Part shown: in pieces, positions 26,440 through 34,072 of the stretch | Layout: each line of letters opens with the position of its first letter | Numbering within the stretch: the stretch's first letter is position 1 | Assembly: GCF_000205165.1 (NCBI RefSeq) | Contig: NZ_GL883867.1 | Coordinates: 62,001 to 126,000 of the forward strand | Source: Paraprevotella xylaniphila YIT 11841 | GTDB lineage: Bacteria > Bacteroidota > Bacteroidia > Bacteroidales > Bacteroidaceae | Reading direction: 5' to 3' | Length of the DNA stretch: 64,000 nucleotides | Notes under the pieces: generated by a model | Told to the model about the DNA's origin: nothing | Database searches by the model: none | The model's input: the letters and a program-made list of their open reading frames with translations, nothing else | Translations under genes and position numbers: made by a program

Positions 26440-26845
26440 ATGCCCTACGGTGAGGCATTGAAAAACCAAGACACCGAAGCCCCGTATCTCCACTTTCTCT
26501 CCATATTGCACAACCACCTCACTCACAACAAAATAGAAATCCACATAGAACGGCAAAAAAATCTGCGCCAAACGATTTTTCATTCTCCTGAGATTGATTT
26601 TTCATTTGGCGCAGAACGAAAAAACATTCTCCGTAAGGTAAATCCGCACACTCTTTGAAGTCGGATTTCATTTGACAAAGCCTTGTTTCCAAAGCCTGGC
26701 ACGCCCACCCATAGCATAAAGTCCGTGGCCATCCCCATCCAGAGAAACTTGCAAAAAAATAAGGCAAACCTCACTGACTTTCAAAAAAAAAACGTTTCTT
26801 TATACCTCCAAACAGGAACTCGAATAAACCAACATAGAAAAAGAC
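26440..26845. other. Gene-free stretch before the DUF4954 gene
   Basis: About 400 bases. The dispersed repeat copy at 26547-26603 lies here, followed by TTTGGCGCAGAACG and A-rich tracts. No convincing coding frame and no full promoter for the following gene are seen. Confidence 0.6.
26547..26603 (-). repeat. Dispersed intergenic repeat, copy B
   Basis: Reverse-strand counterpart of 10071-10127; the minus strand reads TCAATCTCAGGAGAATG and TCGTTTGGCGCAGATT. See copy A. Confidence 0.65.
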
Positions 26846-28852
26846 ATGGAACTACAGACGCATACCGACACAGCATACCGGCAACTGCTCCCCGCCGAAA
26901 TCCGACAATTGGAACAGCAAGGCTGCACGGCCGAGGACTGGCAACTCATTGAAGTCCACCCGAATATCGACCTCCACCATCTGGCGTACGTGCATTTTTC
27001 CGGCTCCAACCGTATCGGGAATTTCCAAAAGACCGTCACGCTGCCGGGCGGAATCACGCTCCATACGGGTATCCGCCATGCCACGCTGCACTGTACCACC
27101 GTGGGCGACGACTGCCTGATAGCCCACGTCCACGGGTATATCGCCCATTACGACATCGCCCCGGAGTGCATCGTCCTCCATACGGACACCATTGCCATGA
27201 CCGGCCCGTCCTCTTTCGGCAACGGTACGGAACTCCATGTCTTGAGCGAAAGCGGAGGACGGGACATCCTCATCCATGACCGCCTGTCGGCACAGGAAGC
27301 GTACATGCAGGCCATGTACCGCCACGATGCCTTGTTGACGCAAAACCTCCGCCGGTTGGTTTCGGACTACGCCGCACGGCAAACCGGCAACCGTGGCAAG
27401 ATAGGCGAAAGCACACGGATACTCCGCTGCGGACTGATCCGCAACGTGAAAATCGGGCCTTGCAGCTGTCTGGAAGGTGCCGTCCGGTTGGAAAACGGCA
27501 CGGTATGCAGCCATCCGGACGCCCCTACCTTTGTAGGCGATTTGGTCATCGCCCGCGATTTCATCCTGCAAAACGGTTGCCACGTCACTGATGGCGCGAT
27601 GCTCAGCCGTTGCTACGTGGGACAAGCCTCCGCCATCGGGCACGGCTTCTCTGCCACAGACTCCTACTTCGCTTGCAACAGCCAAGCCGAGCACGGCGAG
27701 TCATGCGCCATACTGGCTGGCCCCTATACGGTGACACATCACAAGTCCACGCTGTTGATAGGCGGCATGTTCTCGTTCATGAATGCAGGTTCAGGCACCA
27801 ACCAAAGCAACCACGCCTATAAACTTGGCCCCCGCCACCACGGCGTTTTGGAACGAGGCTGCAAGACGGCTTCGGGATGCCACATCTCGTGGCCTGCACA
27901 TATCGGAGCATTTTCGTTGGTCATGGGGCATTGCCCCCCCGGGACGGACAGTCACGAATGGCCCTTCTCCTACCTCGTGGAACAAGGGAACGCTTATTAC
28001 GTACTCCCCGGCATCACCCTGCGCGGGGTGGGCACGCTGCGCGACATCGGGAAATGGCCTGCACGCGACAGGCGTTCCCCACGTGTGCCCCAAACCGACA
28101 CGGTCTCCTTCGACGCCTTTTCCCCTTATACGATGGAACGGGTATGGCAGGCCATACACACCTTGGAAGGACTGACCGGACGTTTCGGGGAAGATGCAAA
28201 GGAAATCACATGGAACGGCTTGCGGCTCAAAGAGAAATCAGTGAAGCAAGGCATAGAATGGTACAGGCTAGCCTTAGACCGTTACTTGGGCGAACAACTG
28301 ATCCGGCAATTAGAGACGCATGAGGGCATGCCTTCGGACGGGCTATGCGAACTCCTGCGCCCCCGTGCAGCATGCAGCGACCGTTGGGGAGACATCGGCG
28401 GCATGCTGGCACCCATAAGCGAAATCAATGACATAATAAGAACCATCACCACCGGACAACTCGACCGCATAGAAAAATTGGGGGAACGGTTCCGGCTTAT
28501 CCACGACCGATATGACGATTTCGCCTGGGCTTGGACGTGGAACCTATTGCACGAGATATACCCCGATGCCTACGGCAAGGACTTCATCCCGTCGCTCTGC
28601 CTGCCCATCATCCGGAAATGGGAAACCGCCGCCACGGCACTCAACCGGCAAATCATAGCCGATGCCACGAAGGACATCTCGACGGGTTCTCTTGCCGGTT
28701 TCGGTATCGACAGCGACGAGGAAACCGCCGTGGACGACGCGGTGGCCGTCCGGGGCTCCGTACAACAATGCGGTATCATCCAAGAGTTGGAGAAACAACA
28801 AACGGAAATCCAAAACAAGGCCGGATACTGGCTGCATAAATTAACCCTTTAA
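26846..28852 (+). CDS. DUF4954 family protein (beta-helix, hexapeptide-like)
   Basis: A 668-residue cytosolic protein. The N-terminal half has many short strands with left-handed beta-helix character (NRIGNFQKTVTLPGGITLHTG; VGDDCLIAHVHGYIAHYDI; GHGFSATDSYFACNSQAEHG, each split by eye). The middle has RGVGTLRDIGKWPARDRRS, and the C-terminal third is helical. The family is restricted to Bacteroidota and relatives and resembles sugar-nucleotide acyl- or nucleotidyltransferases, but no catalytic role is established. It is followed 12 bases later by the next gene, so they are probably one operon. Confidence 0.82.
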   Translation: MELQTHTDTAYRQLLPAEIRQLEQQGCTAEDWQLIEVHPNIDLHHLAYVHFSGSNRIGNFQKTVTLPGGITLHTGIRHATLHCTTVGDDCLIAHVHGYIAHYDIAPECIVLHTDTIAMTGPSSFGNGTELHVLSESGGRDILIHDRLSAQEAYMQAMYRHDALLTQNLRRLVSDYAARQTGNRGKIGESTRILRCGLIRNVKIGPCSCLEGAVRLENGTVCSHPDAPTFVGDLVIARDFILQNGCHVTDGAMLSRCYVGQASAIGHGFSATDSYFACNSQAEHGESCAILAGPYTVTHHKSTLLIGGMFSFMNAGSGTNQSNHAYKLGPRHHGVLERGCKTASGCHISWPAHIGAFSLVMGHCPPGTDSHEWPFSYLVEQGNAYYVLPGITLRGVGTLRDIGKWPARDRRSPRVPQTDTVSFDAFSPYTMERVWQAIHTLEGLTGRFGEDAKEITWNGLRLKEKSVKQGIEWYRLALDRYLGEQLIRQLETHEGMPSDGLCELLRPRAACSDRWGDIGGMLAPISEINDIIRTITTGQLDRIEKLGERFRLIHDRYDDFAWAWTWNLLHEIYPDAYGKDFIPSLCLPIIRKWETAATALNRQIIADATKDISTGSLAGFGIDSDEETAVDDAVAVRGSVQQCGIIQELEKQQTEIQNKAGYWLHKLTL

Positions 28853-28864
28853 CCCCATCCCCCC

Positions 28865-29950
28865 ATGAACAACCAACAAAAAAATTCACCGGAAAACCGC
28901 ACCTCCCGTGTAATGACGGAATGGCCGGACTCCCTGAAAGCATTCTTTTTCGCCTTTTGGGCGTTTTTCGGCATTTATTACGGCGATGTGCTTTATATCG
29001 CCCAACAGCACAGTTTCTTTACCACCGATTTAGAGGCTCTGCGGCCTGTATGGGAGAAGCCTTACGGTTCATTGTGGATCATCGGGCGCGCCTTGCTCCA
29101 AGCTTTCCACTCGCCCTTTTGGGGCGGCACCCTCCTGTCGGGCATGCTTACCCTCATCTCTTGGCTGTCCGGTTATGTCTTCAGGTTGCGCGGCCGGTTC
29201 GGATACCTGAAATACATCCCGGCATTCGTTTTTATTTATGTGGTCGTCTACCACGGTTTCGACATTTACTATCAGGCGGAAACGGGCAAACTGCTCGGCA
29301 TTCCCTTCTGCATCCTCCTCATTCTGGCCTGCCAAGCCGTCTTCGTTCGTTCTTTCAGCCGGAAAAAACTCTCGGGGTTGTTCACCCCGCCGGCTTACAA
29401 CCGTCCGCTCGACGAATGGAAAGCCATGGGATTCATCCTCATTTTGGGAGCCGGAGCCGTGGGCATGAACGAATGGTACCGCCCCTACGTGCGCCCTACT
29501 GCCAGGATGCAGCGCGAACTGGAACGGCAGGACTGGAAGGGCATGCAAGCCACGGCTTCCCGCTCCGACCTGACCTACGGCACGGTGGCGGCTTACTACG
29601 CCATTTCGCGGATGGAAGACGAAAACGATGTGCCCAAGGTGCCCATAGACATGTTACCGCCGACAAGCCGCCCCATTTACCTGCATAACCGCGACGGTAA
29701 CCTCGAAAACGTCCGGAATTACTTTTTGATGGATTACTGCATCGCTTCGGAACAATACCCCATCGCTTACGAACTGGGCAAGGCGGACTTGAAGACCGAA
29801 GGCCCGTCTCCGCTCCTGCTCAAACAGATGGTCCGGATTTGTCTGGCCTTGCATAAAAAAGAAGAAGCACGTTCTCACCTGAACGTGCTCCGTACGCTTC
29901 CTTTCGAGAAGGATTTCATCGAGACCTATGCCCCGGAGACGCAGGAATAG
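28865..29950 (+). CDS. Bacteroidales membrane protein (DUF6057-like), shorter than expected
   Basis: A 361-residue protein with about five membrane helices in its first 200 residues (FFFAFWAFFGIYYGDVL; IGRALLQAF; LLSGMLTLISWLSGYVF; YIPAFVFIYVVVYHGF; LGIPFCILLILACQAVF), one more near residue 195, and a soluble C-terminal part with TPR-like helices. It resembles the N-terminal and middle portions of larger DUF6057-type proteins. The usual length is from memory, so truncation is uncertain. Function is unknown. Confidence 0.65.
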   Translation: MNNQQKNSPENRTSRVMTEWPDSLKAFFFAFWAFFGIYYGDVLYIAQQHSFFTTDLEALRPVWEKPYGSLWIIGRALLQAFHSPFWGGTLLSGMLTLISWLSGYVFRLRGRFGYLKYIPAFVFIYVVVYHGFDIYYQAETGKLLGIPFCILLILACQAVFVRSFSRKKLSGLFTPPAYNRPLDEWKAMGFILILGAGAVGMNEWYRPYVRPTARMQRELERQDWKGMQATASRSDLTYGTVAAYYAISRMEDENDVPKVPIDMLPPTSRPIYLHNRDGNLENVRNYFLMDYCIASEQYPIAYELGKADLKTEGPSPLLLKQMVRICLALHKKEEARSHLNVLRTLPFEKDFIETYAPETQE

Positions 29951-29980
29951 GAAAAAGGGATTCCCTCCTCCCCTCCGGGC

Positions 29981-32488
29981 TTATTCCGTCCGCTTGACTG
30001 GCAAGACCAGTTCGGCAGACTTCAGTCCTTCGGCTTCCGCTTTCAGGCGGAGGGTTCCGGCTTGTCCTTTTTCCGCCACGATCGCGGTCATCTGTCCGTT
30101 GAACACAGGCATTTGCGGCCGGCCGAACGGTTCAAGACACACGGGGTTGCCGTTGGCTCCGGCCTTGTAATACCCCGCTCCACGAACAGAAAACTTCACC
30201 GTATGCTGTGCGTCGGGACAGAGGTTGCCCTCACGGTCCACCACGCTGACCGTGACAAAAGCCAAATCTTCATCCCGTAAATCCGCATCCAACGTGTCCT
30301 TGTCGGCCTTTAATACGATGCGGTAAGGCTTACCTGCCGTGCGGACGACCTGCTCTGCGCGCTTCCGTCCGCTTTCGTCGTAGGCCACAGCCCTCACCTC
30401 GCCCGGCTCGTAACGCGTGTCCATCCACATCAGCCGGTAACGTTTCTGGCGGGCCAAAGCACGGCGCGCCTCATCGTTTTCCGTCTCGTCGAGCCTGACG
30501 GTGGGGGCTTTCGTACGTTTCCCTTGGCTCTTGCCATTGATGAAAAGCTCCACCGTGGGGTAATTGGTGTACACGAATACCGGGGTCACCTCGCCTTCAC
30601 GCCCCGGCCAAGTCCAGTGCGGAAGGATGTGCAAGGTTTCTACCGCCTTGTTCCATACGCTGCGGTAAAGGTAATAACGATCCTTGGGCAGGTAAGCCAA
30701 GTCGATGATGCCGAACAGCGAAGAGTGGCTGGGCCAATCGTCATAATACGGTGTCGGTTCGCCCAAGTAGTCGAAGCCCGTCCACACGAACTCGCCCATA
30801 TCGTAGGGCAAATCCTCGGAAAGGATGAAATTATCCTCCGGCAGGTCGCTCCAACTGCAGTGTTCCACATCGTAAGAAGAAGACTGGTGGTCGTCGTATT
30901 TCGCCCCGGCCTTGCGTTCCACAGGGAACTTATACACGCCTCGTGAGCTTACCGTAGAAGCCGTTTCCGACCCTAGCACCACTTGCTGCGGCAATGCCTT
31001 ATAAGCCTTCTGGTAAAGATGGGAACGATAATTGAAGCCCGGGATGTCCATGATAGCCGCCACGTGGCTCTTGATGGCGGCATCCACACGGTCCATGCCT
31101 TGCGTGCAGGGCCGCGTGGGATCTTCGCGGTGCACGATGTCCTGCATCATCCGGCAAAGCTTCGCTCCCTGCACCGAACCTTGGTCGGGCACTTCGTTGC
31201 CGATACACCACATCACGACCGACGGGTCGTTGCGGTAATGACGCACCACGTTCACCAAGTCGCGTTCCACCCACTCGTCGTAGTACTTGTTGTAACCGTT
31301 AGCCATTTTCTTGGCTTTCCACTCATCGAAAGTCTCCACCATCAACAGCATCCCCATCTCGTTGCAGGCTTGTACCAGTTCCGGTGACGGCATGTTGTGC
31401 GACGTGCGGTAAGCATTGCTGCCCATGTCCTTCAGCATCTTCAGCCGGTAACGGATGGCCTGCATATTCACCGCCGTGCCCAACGGCCCCAAATCGTGAT
31501 GATTGCACGTGCCATGGAAAACCAACCTTTTCCCGTTCAACAGGAAGCCTTTTTCGGGGACGACTTCAATCGTACGGATGCCGAACGTGGTTTGGTGAGT
31601 GTCGCTCAAACGTCCCTGATAATACACTTCCGTGTCTGCCCGGTAGAGGTTCGGATGTCCGCAATCCCATAACAGGGGACGGTCCACCACAAAATCCTGT
31701 TCGAGCACCCCTTCGTCATACCTCGACAAAGCGGTTTCGCGCTCCGCCACTTTTTGTCCTCCGGGAGCACGCAGGACGGTTTTCAGGCGGATGTCCTTGC
31801 AGTCCGTGCCGTCGGGATATTCCAGTTCCGTACGCACCTTCACTTTCGCAAAATCCTCACGCACTGCCGGCGTAGTGACAGTCGTGCCCCATGTACGTAC
31901 CCCGACTTTGCCCGACACGACCAGATGCACGTTCCGGTACAACCCGGCTCCCGGATACCAGCGAGAGCTTTCGGGTTCATTCTCCAAGCGCACCGCCAAC
32001 ACATTGTCTTTTGCATTCACGGCATCCGTCACGTCGAAATAAAAGGAATTATAGCCATACGGCCAATTCCCCACCTTCTTTCCGTTGACATAGACTTGCG
32101 CGTGGCTCATCGCCCCGTCGAACATCAGCACCACGCGTTTGTCTGTCCCAAAACCGGGTACATCGAAATACAGCCTGTACCAACCTACGCCGACGAAAGG
32201 CAGTCCTCCCGTACGTCCGGACTGGTTTTGCGCCTCTTTCTGTCCGTCCTGCTCGATGGCCATGAACTGGCGGTCGTTATTCGCATCGAACGGCCCGCTT
32301 ATCGCCCAATCGTGGGGCACGGACACGCGTTTCCACTTTCCGTCGTCTACCTGCACTCCGCCGAACGACTCATTGTCCGCACGGATGAACCGCCATCCGT
32401 CCCGCAACAGCACCGTTTCCCGTTCTCCACCGGCCCGCCCCCCCAGACAGAAGAGCAAGCCCCACACATACAATAACAGTTTTTTCAT
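29981..32488 (-). CDS. Secreted beta-galactosidase-type glycoside hydrolase, GH2
   Basis: Hydrolyses beta-linked galactosides (or related glycosides) from host or dietary glycans, probably in the periplasm. The signal peptide (MKKLLLYVWGLLFCLGGRAG) precedes a sugar-binding domain (WKRVSVPHDWAISGPF), an Ig-like domain, and the catalytic TIM barrel. The acid/base Glu is in WCIGNEVPDQ; the nucleophile Glu is most likely in MGEFVWTGFDYLGEPTPYY. A C-terminal domain of DUF4982/Ig type follows. The 835-residue length is usual. No SusC/D genes are adjacent, so it is not part of a visible PUL. Confidence 0.9.
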   Translation of the reverse strand: MKKLLLYVWGLLFCLGGRAGGERETVLLRDGWRFIRADNESFGGVQVDDGKWKRVSVPHDWAISGPFDANNDRQFMAIEQDGQKEAQNQSGRTGGLPFVGVGWYRLYFDVPGFGTDKRVVLMFDGAMSHAQVYVNGKKVGNWPYGYNSFYFDVTDAVNAKDNVLAVRLENEPESSRWYPGAGLYRNVHLVVSGKVGVRTWGTTVTTPAVREDFAKVKVRTELEYPDGTDCKDIRLKTVLRAPGGQKVAERETALSRYDEGVLEQDFVVDRPLLWDCGHPNLYRADTEVYYQGRLSDTHQTTFGIRTIEVVPEKGFLLNGKRLVFHGTCNHHDLGPLGTAVNMQAIRYRLKMLKDMGSNAYRTSHNMPSPELVQACNEMGMLLMVETFDEWKAKKMANGYNKYYDEWVERDLVNVVRHYRNDPSVVMWCIGNEVPDQGSVQGAKLCRMMQDIVHREDPTRPCTQGMDRVDAAIKSHVAAIMDIPGFNYRSHLYQKAYKALPQQVVLGSETASTVSSRGVYKFPVERKAGAKYDDHQSSSYDVEHCSWSDLPEDNFILSEDLPYDMGEFVWTGFDYLGEPTPYYDDWPSHSSLFGIIDLAYLPKDRYYLYRSVWNKAVETLHILPHWTWPGREGEVTPVFVYTNYPTVELFINGKSQGKRTKAPTVRLDETENDEARRALARQKRYRLMWMDTRYEPGEVRAVAYDESGRKRAEQVVRTAGKPYRIVLKADKDTLDADLRDEDLAFVTVSVVDREGNLCPDAQHTVKFSVRGAGYYKAGANGNPVCLEPFGRPQMPVFNGQMTAIVAEKGQAGTLRLKAEAEGLKSAELVLPVKRTE

Positions 32489-32518
32489 ATATCCTCAGGT
32501 TAATGATGAACAGGTCCG

Positions 32519-33904
32519 TCAAACCAGCGAATACACCACGTCCATGACTTTCCGCCCGATTTCCTCCGCCTCAGCCTGCGTGGCTGCCTCGGAATACACA
32601 CGGATAATCGGCTCTGTGTTGCTTTTACGCAAATGCACCCATTTGTCGGGGAAATCAATCTTCACTCCGTCAATGTCGTTCACCTCCTCGTCCTTATACA
32701 TGTCTTTTACTTTCTCCAGAATGGCATCCACATCCGTCTCCGGCGTCAGGTCGATACGGTTCTTGGCCATGAAGTATGACGGATAAGTGGCACGCAGTTC
32801 GGACATTTTCTTTCCCGTCCGGGCCAGATAGGTCAACACGAGGGCGATGCCGACCAATGCGTCGCGCCCGTAATGCGCCTCCGGATAAATCACCCCGCCG
32901 TTGCCTTCCCCGCCAATCACGGCACGGGTCTCTTTCATCTTGGCCACCACGTTCACCTCGCCAACCGCAGCCGCGCTGTATTCCCCTCCGTACATACGGG
33001 TCACATCGCGCAAGGCACGGGTGGAACTCAAATTAGACACCGTGTTTCCCGGCGTGTGCTGCAGAATATAGTCTGCCACCGTCACCAAGGTGTATTCCTC
33101 GCCGTACATCGTCCCGTCCTCGCAGAACATGGCCAGACGGTCTACGTCCGGGTCTACCACGAATGCCAGATCGTGACCGCCTTTTTGCATCAAAGCCTTG
33201 ATGTCGCCCAAGTTCTTTTCCAAAGGTTCGGGATTATGGCCGAAGTCCCCCGTCGGTTCCGTAAACAGCCCTGTGACCTGCTCCACTCCTAATTGTTCCA
33301 ACAACCGGGGCAGGATGATGCCGCCCACGGAGTTGACCGTGTCTATGGCCACGCGGAAATGCGCCTTACGAATCGCCTCCACGTCCACGAGTTTCAGGCT
33401 CTTCACCAAGTCGATGTGCTTCTGGTCATACGTATATTCTTCCCGGTAATGCCCCAGATGATCCACGTCGGCATATTCAAACGCTTCTTCCTCGGCCAGG
33501 CGCAACACTTCGTTGCCCTCCTCCTTGTTCAGGAACTCGCCTTTCTCGTTGAGGAGTTTCAGGGCATTCCACATTCGCGGATTGTGAGAGGCCGTGATGA
33601 TGATGCCGCCGCAGGCTCCTTCCATCGTTACAGCCAGTTCGGTGGTCGGCGTGGAAGCCAGTCCGATGTTGACTACATCGAACCCCATGCCCATCAGTGT
33701 GCCGCACACCACATTCTTGACCATCTCGCCGGAAATGCGTGCATCCCGTCCCACCACGATAGTATTGCTCTTCACCGTAGTCGTCCGGCGAATCCATGCG
33801 GCGTATGCAGATGTAAACTTCACAATGTCCAACGGATTCAGCGTGTCGCCCACGTGGCCACCGATAGTTCCGCGTATGCCTGAAATAGATTTAATAAGTG
33901 TCAT
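32519..33904 (-). CDS. glmM: Phosphohexomutase (phosphoglucosamine/phosphomannomutase family)
   Basis: Interconverts hexose 1- and 6-phosphates. The 461 residues have the phosphoserine loop TASHNP, the metal loop DPDVDRLAMF, the sugar loop GGEGNGGVIYP and the C-terminal phosphate-binding part RKSNTEPIIRVYSE. In Bacteroidales this form is usually taken as phosphoglucosamine mutase, feeding UDP-GlcNAc and so peptidoglycan and lipid A. The GEGNGG loop differs from the GEQSGH of classical GlmM, so mannose or glucose substrates are possible. A -7 box lies at 33956-33963. Confidence 0.85.
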   Translation of the reverse strand: MTLIKSISGIRGTIGGHVGDTLNPLDIVKFTSAYAAWIRRTTTVKSNTIVVGRDARISGEMVKNVVCGTLMGMGFDVVNIGLASTPTTELAVTMEGACGGIIITASHNPRMWNALKLLNEKGEFLNKEEGNEVLRLAEEEAFEYADVDHLGHYREEYTYDQKHIDLVKSLKLVDVEAIRKAHFRVAIDTVNSVGGIILPRLLEQLGVEQVTGLFTEPTGDFGHNPEPLEKNLGDIKALMQKGGHDLAFVVDPDVDRLAMFCEDGTMYGEEYTLVTVADYILQHTPGNTVSNLSSTRALRDVTRMYGGEYSAAAVGEVNVVAKMKETRAVIGGEGNGGVIYPEAHYGRDALVGIALVLTYLARTGKKMSELRATYPSYFMAKNRIDLTPETDVDAILEKVKDMYKDEEVNDIDGVKIDFPDKWVHLRKSNTEPIIRVYSEAATQAEAEEIGRKVMDVVYSLV

Positions 33905-33955
33905 AATAAGAGTCTTTATGTGTATAATTGAGTTTCATAATAATTTTACTTGGGG

Positions 33956-33963
33956 CAAAGATA
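33956..33963 (-). promoter_or_regulatory. -7 element of the phosphohexomutase promoter
   Basis: The minus strand reads TATCTTTG about 50 bases before the start codon. Confidence 0.6.
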
Positions 33964-34038
33964 GATATAAAAACAATAAACGGCGGACATCACCTAAGAA
34001 ATTCTTGGTAGAAATTTATTGATGGGAGATTTTATTAC

Positions 34039-34046
34039 TATCTTTG
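34039..34046 (+). promoter_or_regulatory. -7 element of the MG2-protein promoter; decides the start
   Basis: TATCTTTG places transcription start near 34053, after the in-frame ATGs at 34019 and 34022, so translation must begin at 34073. Confidence 0.7.
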
Positions 34047-34072
34047 TACTTATCAAACCTAAACGAAATGTC

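Noticed and set aside
29951-29980. Terminator between the membrane protein and GH2 genes
   Set aside because: The only inverted bases (GGGA/TCCC) have too small a loop to fold.
34019-34072. Upstream start codons for the MG2-domain protein
   Set aside because: Upstream of the -7 box at 34039-34046; the signal peptide starts at 34073.
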